DNA from: Bifidobacterium asteroides
GTDB lineage: Bacteria; Actinomycetota; Actinomycetes; Actinomycetales; Bifidobacteriaceae
Length of the DNA: 64,000 bases
Direction: 5' to 3'
NCBI RefSeq assembly: GCF_019469425.1
Contig: NZ_CP048272.1
Span: 1,116,001-1,180,000 of the forward strand
The position numbers were made by a program, and so were the translations under genes. A model generated the notes under the pieces. It had not been told where the DNA came from. It was given only the letters and a program-made list of their open reading frames with translations, and made no database searches. Shown here piece after piece: positions 28,330 to 37,156 of this stretch; within the stretch, counting starts at the first letter, position 1; each line of letters begins with the position of its first letter.

Positions 28330-29088
28330 TTACTGTCCAATCTGGTCCGTGAACAGTCTGTCAATGCGCTCAGGATCAGCCCGAGTGCCTACCAGGAAGT
28401 AAGGGAATTCGCCGTAGATGGAGCTGGCTTCGATGTAGCGCATCTCAGTGACAATTTTCTTGAACTCGAGAGGATCGTCAGCGAACAGGGTGACACCCCA
28501 CTCGTAGTCATCCAGGCCGATGGATCCTGTCAGGATGATGGAGACCTTGCCAGCGTAGGAGCGGCCGATCTTGCCGTGGTCATGCATGTAGGCCTTGCGC
28601 TGGTTGTAGGGCAGCGTGTACCAGTTGGCGCCGGGGACGCGGGTCTTCGACATTGGGTAGAAGCAGATGTAGCGCTTGTCGGGAGTCTTGGGGTGAAGGC
28701 TCGCATTGACGTAGGACCAGCCTCGGTCTGTGGTTGGCTTGCCCGAGTAGAGGCCCACCTCAGTGACGGAAACATAGGAGATGGTCGGCTCCAGATAATC
28801 GGACAGGCGCAGCTTCTCCAGGGAGGTCTCGACCCCCTGCAGCTGGTCCAGGGTCTCCCTGAGGACCATCAGGCCCAGGTCGGCCTTTTGCCCGTTGACC
28901 TGGAACCAGTAGTGGCTTCCCTGGCCCTGGGACTGCACCGCTTCCAGCTGTGCGGCCAGGGCTTTGAACTCTTTCAGACATTCCCGGCGTTCGTCCTGCG
29001 GCACTCGACGCCACTTGGCCCAATCGATTTTCCAGAAGAGGTGGAGACAGAACCAGCCCTCCAGGCTCGGTGCAGCTTGCTCAGCCAT
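28330..29088 (-). CDS. hemQ: Coproheme decarboxylase (ChdC/HemQ), Firmicutes-type
   Basis: Converts coproheme III to heme b by two peroxide-dependent decarboxylations. The 252-aa protein has the catalytic tyrosine Y144 in FYPMSK (S. aureus Tyr145), K148 at the partner position, and the proximal heme ligand H171 in DHGKIGR, 27 residues later exactly as in the Staphylococcus and Listeria enzymes. Downstream YAGK, GSIGLDDYEWGV and YGEFPYFLVG are Firmicutes-like rather than actinobacterial. The distal glutamine found in KVxQ of those enzymes appears to be Ile184. The ATG at 29088 has an AAAGGAAG site. First gene of the operon. Confidence 0.9.
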   Translation of the reverse strand: MAEQAAPSLEGWFCLHLFWKIDWAKWRRVPQDERRECLKEFKALAAQLEAVQSQGQGSHYWFQVNGQKADLGLMVLRETLDQLQGVETSLEKLRLSDYLEPTISYVSVTEVGLYSGKPTTDRGWSYVNASLHPKTPDKRYICFYPMSKTRVPGANWYTLPYNQRKAYMHDHGKIGRSYAGKVSIILTGSIGLDDYEWGVTLFADDPLEFKKIVTEMRYIEASSIYGEFPYFLVGTRADPERIDRLFTDQIGQ

Positions 29089-29323
29089 GAGCACTTCCTT
29101 TCGCTTGCTTAGCTTGCACGACATTGTGTGATGCGCCGCTCGTTGGGCACACCATTTTTTACTCTATCCTTCAGGCGGCTGATTCGTTGGATTATCGCTG
29201 CATTGTGAATGACATATTGTGGTAATGGTCAAGGACTATGAGCCTCGCGCTATTGCTGGAGAAAACAGTTATAAAGAGAGCAGTTAAAAAGAAGCAGTCA
29301 TAGGAATAGGACACCCGGATAAG
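29089..29323. promoter_or_regulatory. Upstream region of the heme operon
   Basis: About 235 nt between the chdC start and the secG terminator, more A/T-rich than the surroundings. It must hold the heme-operon promoter on the minus strand; I cannot assign clear -35 and -10 boxes. The hexamer ATTGTG (CACAAT on the coding strand) occurs three times, at 29123-29128, 29202-29207 and 29216-29221, the last two 14 nt apart. These could be regulator half-sites. Confidence 0.4.
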
Positions 29324-29348
29324 GAAAAACCCCGGTCACTGCCGGGGT
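29324..29348 (-). terminator. Rho-independent terminator of the secG transcript
   Basis: On the minus strand ACCCCGG and CCGGGGT form a perfect 7-bp stem with a 6-nt loop, followed by TTTTTCC. It lies 29 nt after the secG stop and separates the uvrA-to-secG run from the heme operon. Confidence 0.88.
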
Positions 29349-29376
29349 CAGGTATTTCATGTATTGGTTGCTGAAA

Positions 29377-29625
29377 TCAGGCCAACTTGTACTTGGAAAT
29401 GAGGTCCAAGGCGATGATGATGGCCACCCAGATCAGAGCCACAATAATGGTCAGCCGATTCAGGTTCTTCTCGGCTGCGCCCGAGGTGCCGGCGTTGGAG
29501 CCGATTCCGCCGCCGAACATATCGGATAGGCCGCCGCCCTTGCCCTTGTGCAGCAGAATCAGCATGGTCAGCAGTATGCTGGCGATGATGACGACGACTT
29601 GAAGCACAATCTTGACAATGGTCAC
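29377..29625 (-). CDS. secG: Preprotein translocase subunit SecG
   Basis: Small SecYEG subunit. The 82-aa product has two membrane helices (about residues 3-24 and 56-76) joined by the Gly-rich loop KGKGGGLSDMFGGG, the family's signature. I use the GTG at 29625, which has GGAGG 8 nt upstream; the ATG five codons earlier has no site. It ends the pgk-tpiA-secG cluster, common in actinobacteria. Confidence 0.92.
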   Translation of the reverse strand: MTIVKIVLQVVVIIASILLTMLILLHKGKGGGLSDMFGGGIGSNAGTSGAAEKNLNRLTIIVALIWVAIIIALDLISKYKLA

Positions 29626-29685
29626 GGCACATACCTCCATGTAAGGAACTCGGGACTAGTATACATACACCCGAGGAAAAACGCA

Positions 29686-30468
29686 TCAGCCCTTAGCTGC
29701 CAGTCGCACAATCCGCGCGAACTCCTCCACATCCAGGGAGGCGCCACCCACCAGAAAGCCGTCCACGTCCGGCTGGGTGATCATCTGGGAGGCATTCTTG
29801 GAGGTGACCGAGCCGCCGTAGAGGATATGTACGGCCTGGCCGGCAGGCTCTCCAAATGTGCTTGAGATATGGTCGCGAATTGCCCGGGCGGCCTGCTGGG
29901 CCGTGTCAGGAGTGGCCACCATGCCGGTGCCAATGGCCCAGACCGGTTCGTAGGCCACGATCAGGTTTTCCATGTCTTCCTTGGCCAGGTCACGGGTGAC
30001 GTCGTTGACCTGACCAACGGCGAAGTCAAGTTGGATGCCCTGACGGCGCTCCTCGTAGCTCTCCCCCACGCAGAGGATGGGCTTCATGCCTGCAGCCAGA
30101 ACGGCTCGGACCTGGTCGACGATGTTGGCATCGTCCTCGGGATGGTACTTGCGCCGCTCTGAATGGCCCACGATGACATAGTTGCAACCCAACTGAGCCA
30201 GCATGTCGGCGGACACATCCCCGGTGAAGGCCCCTTGGGCAGTGACGGAGACAGCCTGGGCCCCATACTCGATGGGCAGGTTATCGGCCTCAACCAGCAC
30301 CTGCACGGAACGCAGGGCGGTAAAGGCGGGCATCAGAGCCACCTGGCAGCGCCTGCGGTCGAAGTGGGCGTCGCGCAGGAGCCAGGCCAGCTTCTGCACG
30401 AAATAGGTGGCTTCCAGGTGGTCGAAATTCATCTTCCAATTGCCGGCCACCAGGGGAATGCGTGCCAT
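29686..30468 (-). CDS. tpiA: Triose-phosphate isomerase
   Basis: Interconverts DHAP and glyceraldehyde-3-phosphate. The 260-aa TIM barrel retains K12 in GNWKMN, the catalytic histidine in IVGHSERR (about residue 100) and the catalytic glutamate in AYEPVWAIGTG (about 170). The flexible loop and the YGGSV phosphate-binding segment follow. The ATG at 30468 has an AAAGG site. It lies between pgk and secG. Confidence 0.96.
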   Translation of the reverse strand: MARIPLVAGNWKMNFDHLEATYFVQKLAWLLRDAHFDRRRCQVALMPAFTALRSVQVLVEADNLPIEYGAQAVSVTAQGAFTGDVSADMLAQLGCNYVIVGHSERRKYHPEDDANIVDQVRAVLAAGMKPILCVGESYEERRQGIQLDFAVGQVNDVTRDLAKEDMENLIVAYEPVWAIGTGMVATPDTAQQAARAIRDHISSTFGEPAGQAVHILYGGSVTSKNASQMITQPDVDGFLVGGASLDVEEFARIVRLAAKG

Positions 30469-30558
30469 ACCAGACCTTTCCATCCGCGTACCAACAGCAA
30501 TGCCGGGCCGCCGGATGCGAAACCCGGTGACCCGGCATTGCCCGCTTGTCTGCCGATT

Positions 30559-31755
30559 TTACTCCAGCACCTTCAGACCCGGAAGCTCCTTGCCCTCAAG
30601 GAACTCCAGCGAGGCACCGCCACCGGTGGAAATGTGCGAGAAGCCGTCCTCAGGGAAGCCGAGGTTGCGCACGGCCGAGGCAGAGTCGCCGCCACCGACG
30701 ATGGTGAAGGCTCCAGCCTTAGTGGCATCGACCAGGCCCTGGGCCACAGCCCGGGTGCCATCGGCGAATGCCGGGAACTCGAAGACGCCCATGGGTCCAT
30801 TCCAGACCACGGTCTTGGAGTCCACAATCTTGTCATGGAAGAGCTTCTGGGAGTCAGGGCCGATATCCAGACCCATCTTGTCTGCAGGGATGCCATCGGC
30901 GGGAACCACCTGGTGGGGTGAATCCGCCTTGAACTCGTCAGCCACCACGATGTCGGTGGGCAGGACCAGCTCCACGCCTTTCTCGCGTGCAGTGGCAATG
31001 TAGCCCTTGACAGTGTCGACCTGATCCTCTTCCAGCAGTGAGGAGCCGACCTCATAGCCTTCAGCTTTGAGGAAGGTGAAGACCATGCCGCCACCGATGA
31101 CCAGACGGTCGGCCTTGCTGAGCAGGTTCTCGATGACGCCCAGCTTGTCAGAGACCTTGGAGCCGCCCAAGACCACAGTGAAGGGCCGGTCGGGGTTCTC
31201 AGTCGCCTTGGATAGTGCCTTGACTTCCTTCTCGACCAGCAGGCCTGCTGCGGAGGGCAGGAACTTGGCCACGGAGTAGTTTGAGCCCTGGGCGCGGTGG
31301 ACTACGCCGAAGCCGTCTGAGACGAAGACGTCGCCCAGGTCGGCGATCTTGCGGGCGTAGGCGTCACGCTCGGCCTCGTCCTTGCTGGTCTCCTCGGGGT
31401 TGTAGCGCACGTTCTGCAGCAGAACCACGTCGCCGTCGTTCATGGCGGCCACCTTGGCATGGGCATCTGGGCCATAAGTGTCCTCAGCCAGAGGAACCTG
31501 CACGCCCAGCAGCTCGCTGAGGCGAGCGGCCACGGGGGCCAGGCTCAGCTCGGGAACGACCTTGCCCTTGGGCCGACCCAGGTGGGCCATGAGGATAACC
31601 TTGGCGCCCTGGTCACGAAGCTGCTTGATTGTTGGCAAGGCGGCGCGGATGCGGCCGTCGTCCGTAATGGTGGTGCCGTCCAGCGGCACGTTAAAGTCCG
31701 CGCGGACGAGCACGCGCTTGCCCTTGAGATCACCGAGGCTCTTCAGTGTTTTCAT
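30559..31755 (-). CDS. pgk: Phosphoglycerate kinase
   Basis: Makes ATP from 1,3-bisphosphoglycerate. The 398-aa product shows RADFNVP (residues 18-24), the substrate-binding MAHLGRPKG (about 54-62), and the nucleotide-binding GGGDSASA..R near the C terminus (about 360). The ATG has AAAGGATACGC upstream. It is downstream of whiA and 90 nt upstream of tpiA. Confidence 0.97.
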   Translation of the reverse strand: MKTLKSLGDLKGKRVLVRADFNVPLDGTTITDDGRIRAALPTIKQLRDQGAKVILMAHLGRPKGKVVPELSLAPVAARLSELLGVQVPLAEDTYGPDAHAKVAAMNDGDVVLLQNVRYNPEETSKDEAERDAYARKIADLGDVFVSDGFGVVHRAQGSNYSVAKFLPSAAGLLVEKEVKALSKATENPDRPFTVVLGGSKVSDKLGVIENLLSKADRLVIGGGMVFTFLKAEGYEVGSSLLEEDQVDTVKGYIATAREKGVELVLPTDIVVADEFKADSPHQVVPADGIPADKMGLDIGPDSQKLFHDKIVDSKTVVWNGPMGVFEFPAFADGTRAVAQGLVDATKAGAFTIVGGGDSASAVRNLGFPEDGFSHISTGGGASLEFLEGKELPGLKVLE

Positions 31756-31834
31756 GCGTATCCTTTCTGACCGCGGGTCAATGCGCCCGCTCCCCTGCCA
31801 TGGTACTCAGGCAGACCGACCTGTGTGAGCTATC

Positions 31835-32794
31835 TCACTCTTGTTTGGCCAGTTCCTCGGTCTTCTTCTTTTCGACTTTGGTGGCCAGCTGCAGCAGACG
31901 GCGGATACGTCCGGCGATGGCATCCTTGGTGACCGGTGGGTCGGCAAGGCGGCCCAACTCTTCGAGGGAGGCCTCTCGGTGATCCAGACGAAGCTGGCCG
32001 GCCGCACGCAGATTCTCAGGTATGTCGTCGCCAAGGATTTCGAAAGCTTTGGTGACTTTGGCGCTGGCCTCGACGGCAGCCTTGGCCGACCGGCGCATAT
32101 TGGCATCGTCGAAGTTGGCCAGGCGGTTGGCCTTGCCGCGGGACTCCCCATCGCTGCGCTTGCCGGTCCACTCCCTGGAGGACTTGGGGGCGCCCATCAG
32201 GTTGAGCATGCGCTCGATGACGTCCGGGTCGCGCAGGGTGACGCGCTCGGAGCTGCGCACCTGACGGGCCTTGGCGTTGATGCCCAGGCGGCGGGCGGCG
32301 CCCACCAGGGCCAAGGCGGCTTCGGATCCAGGACAGACGATCTCTAGGTAGGAGGCCTTGCCCGGGTCGGACAGCTCCCCGTGGGCCAGAAAAGCCCCTC
32401 TCCACGCGGCCTTGACCTGGGCGATGTTGCCGGAGACGATGTCGGCGGGAAGACCACGAACCGGATGCTTGCGGCGGTCCAGCAGTCCGGTCTGCAGGGC
32501 CAAGGCGCCGCCCGCCCGTAGCACACGGACCGAGTAGCGGGTCAGGTTGCCGGTAGGGGCCTGCCTCTTGACCTGGATCAGATCGGAATCATGGCCGTAG
32601 ACGTCCCTGATGGTGTTCTGCAACCACTGCGCTGCCAGCAGGGAGTCGAATTGCGCTTCCACCACAATGTGGCGTTGAATGATGTGCAGACCGCCACCGA
32701 AGCGGATCATGGCCGCCGATTGTGCTTTCTTGGCAGAGGGGGGTTCGTTGTCAATCGCGGCCAGCTCGCTTTTGACATCATCAAGTAGGGCCAA
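31835..32794 (-). CDS. whiA: DNA-binding protein WhiA
   Basis: A 319-aa member of the WhiA family: an N-terminal LAGLIDADG homing-endonuclease-like domain without nuclease function (about residues 1-200) joined to a C-terminal helix-turn-helix ([24 protein letters not shown], about 280-305). In Streptomyces WhiA controls sporulation with WhiB; in non-sporulating Gram-positives it is linked to cell division and chromosome segregation. It lies between rapZ and pgk. The gene for YvcK, usually between rapZ and whiA, is missing. Confidence 0.92.
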   Translation of the reverse strand: MALLDDVKSELAAIDNEPPSAKKAQSAAMIRFGGGLHIIQRHIVVEAQFDSLLAAQWLQNTIRDVYGHDSDLIQVKRQAPTGNLTRYSVRVLRAGGALALQTGLLDRRKHPVRGLPADIVSGNIAQVKAAWRGAFLAHGELSDPGKASYLEIVCPGSEAALALVGAARRLGINAKARQVRSSERVTLRDPDVIERMLNLMGAPKSSREWTGKRSDGESRGKANRLANFDDANMRRSAKAAVEASAKVTKAFEILGDDIPENLRAAGQLRLDHREASLEELGRLADPPVTKDAIAGRIRRLLQLATKVEKKKTEELAKQE

Positions 32795-32914
32795 GAGCCG
32801 TCCTCCTACGAAAAAATACTAAAAAATGAATACTTCTTGGCCGCGCGACACACCTGCCACGCCGACCACCGGATTACTGTGATACCGAATATCTTGGACA
32901 AATTGCGCCTTTGG

Positions 32915-33814
32915 CTATCCGCGGGAACGGTGCGGCAGCTCGCGGGCCGAGACGGTCACCTCCATTCCGCAGGATCGCAGACGGGCGGCCAGAGCGTCGG
33001 CCATGGCCACTGAGCGGTGCTGTCCGCCAGTGCAGCCAAAGGCGATGGTCACATAGTGTTTGTCCTCGCGTGCATAGCCTCCAAGTGCGGTCAGAATGGC
33101 GGTGGTGTAGGCAGCCAGGAACTCCTTGGCGCCCTTGCTGGCCATCACATAGTCCCGAACCGGGCCGTCATGACCGTTCAAGTCCCGCAGTTCAGGGACC
33201 CAGTAGGGGTTGGGCAGGAAACGTACGTCGGCCACGAAGTCGGCATCGATGGGTAAGCCGTACTTGAACCCGAAGCTCATGATGTGCACGCCCACGGTGG
33301 TCGGGCCGGAGCCCAGGACCATTTCGTACAGGCGGGTGGAAAGCTGATGGATGCTCAAGTTGGAGGTGTCGATGACCATGTCGGCACGCTCCTTGAGCCC
33401 GCTCAGCAGGCGGCGCTCCTCCTGGATGCCGTCGATCAGGCGGCCCGAGCCCTGCAGGGGGTGGGGTCGGCGGACGGACTCATAGCGCTTGACCAGCACC
33501 TGGTCGGAGGCATCCAAAAAGAGGATGCGGCAGCGCACGCCGAGGTCGTCCAGATGGCTGAGCACGGCCGACAGGTCGTCGAAGTAAGAGCGGGAACGGA
33601 CGTCGATAACCGCAGCCAGGCGGTGCAGGGAGCTTCTGGCCGAGGTCATCATGTCGACCAGGGGCACCAGCAGGCGTGGGGGCATGTTGTCGACCACATA
33701 CCAGCCCATGTCCTCCATGGAGTCGGCAGCGCGGGAGCGGCCTGCGCCGGACATGCCCGTGATCAGCAGTACCTCGAAGCCTGCGAAAGGCGGTTTTTCC
33801 GTCGTCACCGTCAT
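32915..33814 (-). CDS. rapZ: RNase adapter RapZ family nucleotide-binding protein
   Basis: A 299-aa RapZ/YvcJ homologue with an N-terminal P-loop (GMSGAGRS, residues 20-27; Arg replaces the usual Lys, normal in actinobacteria), then WYVVDNMPP, and the C-terminal domain with SFGFKYGLP and the GCTGGQHRSV motif. In E. coli RapZ binds sRNAs and UDP-GlcNAc pathway metabolites; in Gram-positives the role is less defined. Its ATG overlaps the aroE stop by 4 nt. Confidence 0.92.
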   Translation of the reverse strand: MTVTTEKPPFAGFEVLLITGMSGAGRSRAADSMEDMGWYVVDNMPPRLLVPLVDMMTSARSSLHRLAAVIDVRSRSYFDDLSAVLSHLDDLGVRCRILFLDASDQVLVKRYESVRRPHPLQGSGRLIDGIQEERRLLSGLKERADMVIDTSNLSIHQLSTRLYEMVLGSGPTTVGVHIMSFGFKYGLPIDADFVADVRFLPNPYWVPELRDLNGHDGPVRDYVMASKGAKEFLAAYTTAILTALGGYAREDKHYVTIAFGCTGGQHRSVAMADALAARLRSCGMEVTVSARELPHRSRG

Positions 33815-34854
33815 GCCTCCCTCAAGGCTTGGTCCATAGCGGACACCGGAATAGTGGCCAAGGGTCTGTCGGTCATCAGTGCCACCTGACGCACGGCTTG
33901 ATAGAGCAGCATTCGTTCACCGCTGATGGTCCGGGCGCCAGGCCGGCGGCAGAAGGCCTTCATAAGCGGAGTGGGCCGAGGGTCATAGACCACATCCAGC
34001 AGGACCGGGCCCAAGCGTCCGCCATCATCAGCTTCCTTGGCCTCGGGAGCTTCAGCTGTACTGAGCAAATCGGCCAGGGGGTCTGCTGCACCCGAGGGCA
34101 GGGTGGAGACGACAATGTCGGCCCTGGTCAGGCCCTTGTCGGCTGCCTCAGCCTGGCCCATGGCGATGACGGTTGGTTTGGGCAGTTCCAGTCGTGAGGC
34201 AAGGTCGAGCAAGTGGTCGCAGTGTTCTGGGTTGCGAGCCAATAGATCTACACGTTCGACCCCCAGCACCTTCAAGGCGCAGAAAGCGGACTCGGCTGTG
34301 TTCCCGTTGCCGATGACCAGGGCCTGCGCTCTCCCGTACGGTTGGCCGGGAAGCTGGCCCTGCCGACCCTGACCGGCTGCCTCCAGCAGGGCGGCCAGAT
34401 CCTCAGGGTCTTCATCGGCCCGGCAGCGGTCGGCAACTTCCAGCAGGGCGGCCACGATTCCCTCCACGTCGGTGTTGTAGAGGGACAAGCCCTTGGCGTG
34501 GCCGCCCTGCTGGAAGACTGCTGTGTTGGCTACTCCTAGGGTCTTAGACCAGCAGTCGCAAAAGCCGCCCAAGGGGCCGACAGCACTCTTCAAGGGCATG
34601 GTCAGGCTGAGACCGGCCCAGGACGGGTCAAGGCCGTGGATAAAATCTGCCAGGTCGTCAGCGTCCATGCGCACACGGTCGTAGCGCCAGCCGTCCAGGC
34701 CTAGTGCCGCATAAGCTGAACGATGCAGGAGAGGCGAAAGGGAGTGGCTGATGGGGTCGCCCAGGACGGCACAACGGTGATCAGGCCCATTCATATCTGC
34801 AATCACGCACCAATCAGGATCAGGGCACGGCTCTTTGCCAGCCTCTTGAGCCAT
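33811..34854 (-). CDS. aroE: Shikimate dehydrogenase (NADP+)
   Basis: Reduces 3-dehydroshikimate. The 347-aa protein has the substrate-binding DPISHSLSPLLH (about residues 31-42), the catalytic lysine in LTMPLKS (about 84), and a Rossmann NADP domain with a modified GNGNTAESA (about 178-186). It is longer than the usual 270-290 aa because of a 20-residue N-terminal lead and a 40-residue central insertion. Start 34854 lies 1 nt after the uvrC stop. An ATG at 34794 would give a more usual N terminus but has no binding site. Confidence 0.88.
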   Translation of the reverse strand: MAQEAGKEPCPDPDWCVIADMNGPDHRCAVLGDPISHSLSPLLHRSAYAALGLDGWRYDRVRMDADDLADFIHGLDPSWAGLSLTMPLKSAVGPLGGFCDCWSKTLGVANTAVFQQGGHAKGLSLYNTDVEGIVAALLEVADRCRADEDPEDLAALLEAAGQGRQGQLPGQPYGRAQALVIGNGNTAESAFCALKVLGVERVDLLARNPEHCDHLLDLASRLELPKPTVIAMGQAEAADKGLTRADIVVSTLPSGAADPLADLLSTAEAPEAKEADDGGRLGPVLLDVVYDPRPTPLMKAFCRRPGARTISGERMLLYQAVRQVALMTDRPLATIPVSAMDQALREA

Positions 34855-34855
34855 T

Positions 34856-37156
34856 TTATCGCCGGCTGCCCCCGGCCTGATCCTGGTCACTGTGCAAGGC
34901 CTGGTAGATGGCCTCGGCCTTGGCTGAACCGATGCCCTTGACGGCCTCCAACTCCTCCTGGGAGGCCTGACGCATGCGTTTGACTGAGCCGAAGTGATTG
35001 AGCAGCTTCTTCTGGTAGGCGGGGCCGATGCCCGGAATCTCATCCAGGGCCGACCGCAGGGCACCCTTGCGCCGGGTCTGCCGGTGGTAGGTGATGGCGA
35101 AGCGGTGGGACTCATCCCGCACCCGCTGCAGCAGGTACATGCCCTCGGACTGACGCTTGAGGATGATGGGATAGTCGTCGTCAGGCACCCAAACCTCCTC
35201 CAGGCGCTTGGCCAAGCCGCACAGGGCCACATCGTCCACACCACAGTCGTGCAGGGCCCGGGCTGCAGCGGTCACCTGGGGCTTGCCACCGTCGACCACG
35301 ACCAGGTTGGGCTTGTAGGCGAAGTGGCGGGCGGCGGCGTTCTGCTGGACGATGGCCCCCTCCTCCTGCTCCACCAACTCGGGTGCCTTGCCGCTGGCCT
35401 TTCGCTCGGCCTCCATGCTGTCGCCGCTGTCGCCCGCGATGTTGCCGTGACGAAAGCGCCGGGTCAAGGTCTCGTAGATGGCGCTCATATCGTCCACAGC
35501 GCCCCTGCCGTCTTCGCCGCGAATGGCGAATCGACGGTATTCGGACTTCTTGGGGACAGCATCCTCGAAGACCACCATGGAGGCCACCTGGAACTGGCCG
35601 CCTACGGTGTTGGAGATGTCGTAGCACTCGATGCGCAGCGGGGCTCGGTCCAGGCCCAGTGCCTTGGCCACGTCGTTCATGGCCTGGGTGCGGGTGCCCA
35701 TGTCGCTCATGCGGCTGAGCTTGCTGCGCTGCAGGGCCTGACGGGCGTTGGCGTTGGCCCGGTCCATCAGTGACTTCTTCTCGCCCCGGCTGGCCACTCG
35801 GATGGTCACTGCTGACCCGCGCAACTGACGCAGCCACTCCTGCAGGTCGCCGGTCCGGTCGGGCTGGACTGGGACAATGACCTCGGGAGGCACTGGCGAG
35901 ATGGGGGCCAGCAGGTCGGCACGTCCGGTCAGGTCCTGATGGCGGTGTCGGCTCCTGGTGGCCTTGGCCCGTGACTCGGCATCCAGGGCTGTGACCTTCT
36001 GGGTGGACCCCATGGCATCCCTGTCCTGGCTGATGGAGACGGGCGTATCGGAATTCCCGGGTAGCTTGTGCAGCTCGCTGTCGTTCTCATTCATCAGGTC
36101 CGAGTAGACCTGCACCAGCAGGTCGCTGATCAGCTCGCTGTCAGAGACGTCCTCGACCCGCTCCACGCTCCAGTTGCGTTCGCCGCGGATGGCTCCAGAG
36201 CGGACGAAGAAAGCATGGACCGAGGCCTCAAGTTCGTCCGAGGCCACGCCGAAAACGTCTACATCCACGTTGGATGCGAAGGCCACGGCGTTCTGCTCAA
36301 TGACCGTGTCCAGCATGGCAATCTGGTCGCGCAGGCGGGCGGCCTTCTCGAAGTCCAGATCCTTGCTGGCCTTCTGCATGTTTCTGGTCAGCCCGGCCCG
36401 GTAGCTCTTACCCAGTCTGCCGGTGATGACCCCGGTCAGCTCCGTGCACAGACGACGGTGATCGCTGGCGCTGATCCGGCCCACACAAGGGGCCGAGCAC
36501 TTGCCGATGGAGGCCAGCAGGCAGGGACGGCCGCTGAGCTTGGCCCTGCGGAAGACGCCGGGGGTGCAGGTGCGCACCGGATAGGTCTTGAGCAGAGCGT
36601 CCAGGGTGTGCTTCATATCCCAGACCTTGGCGTAGGGGCCGAAGTAGCGGGTGTCGTGCCGCTTGCGCACACGGGTCATCCAGACCCGGGGGAACTCCTC
36701 CCCCACGGAGACGGCCAGGTAGGGGTAGGTCTTGTCGTCGCGCAGCTTGACGTTGAAGCGGGGGTCGAACTCCTTGATCCAGGTGTATTCCAGGGTCAGG
36801 GATTCCAGGTCAGTGCCCACCACGGTCCACTCCAGGCTCCGGGCCGTCAGCACCATGGTTTGGGTGCGTGGATGCAGGTTTTCCAGGGGCTGGAAGTAGT
36901 TGGTCAGACGGTTGCGCAGGTTCTTGGCCTTGCCCACGTAGATGACCCGGCCGTCGCCGTCCCTCCACTTATAGACGCCCGGCTGGGCGGGAATGTCCGA
37001 GGTCTTAGGGCGGAAGAGGTCCCGACTGTCGCCCAGCAGGGGTGCGCCGTTCCTGTTGACGCCGGTCGTGGTGCCGGTGGCGGACTCCTCCTCCAGGGCT
37101 TGGGCGGTGCGTCGCCATACCTGCGGCGTGTGCCGCTCGAAGCAGCTGCGGGTCAT
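34856..37156 (-). CDS. uvrC: Excinuclease ABC subunit C
   Basis: Makes both incisions around damaged DNA in nucleotide excision repair. The 766-aa protein has an extra 45 residues before the conserved [15 protein letters not shown], a GIY-YIG nuclease domain (59-140), the four cysteines of the reported [4Fe-4S] site (C197, C212, C220, C224), a UVR motif (about 260-290), an insertion of roughly 70 polar residues (357-424), an RNase H-like nuclease domain, and tandem HhH motifs at the end. ATG 37156 overlaps the uvrA stop by 4 nt. Confidence 0.95.
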   Translation of the reverse strand: MTRSCFERHTPQVWRRTAQALEEESATGTTTGVNRNGAPLLGDSRDLFRPKTSDIPAQPGVYKWRDGDGRVIYVGKAKNLRNRLTNYFQPLENLHPRTQTMVLTARSLEWTVVGTDLESLTLEYTWIKEFDPRFNVKLRDDKTYPYLAVSVGEEFPRVWMTRVRKRHDTRYFGPYAKVWDMKHTLDALLKTYPVRTCTPGVFRRAKLSGRPCLLASIGKCSAPCVGRISASDHRRLCTELTGVITGRLGKSYRAGLTRNMQKASKDLDFEKAARLRDQIAMLDTVIEQNAVAFASNVDVDVFGVASDELEASVHAFFVRSGAIRGERNWSVERVEDVSDSELISDLLVQVYSDLMNENDSELHKLPGNSDTPVSISQDRDAMGSTQKVTALDAESRAKATRSRHRHQDLTGRADLLAPISPVPPEVIVPVQPDRTGDLQEWLRQLRGSAVTIRVASRGEKKSLMDRANANARQALQRSKLSRMSDMGTRTQAMNDVAKALGLDRAPLRIECYDISNTVGGQFQVASMVVFEDAVPKKSEYRRFAIRGEDGRGAVDDMSAIYETLTRRFRHGNIAGDSGDSMEAERKASGKAPELVEQEEGAIVQQNAAARHFAYKPNLVVVDGGKPQVTAAARALHDCGVDDVALCGLAKRLEEVWVPDDDYPIILKRQSEGMYLLQRVRDESHRFAITYHRQTRRKGALRSALDEIPGIGPAYQKKLLNHFGSVKRMRQASQEELEAVKGIGSAKAEAIYQALHSDQDQAGGSRR

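Noticed and set aside
27435-28352. A 305-codon plus-strand frame opposite the MFS gene
   Set aside because: Extremely Gln/Gly/Asp/His-rich composition, the expected complement of hydrophobic membrane codons.
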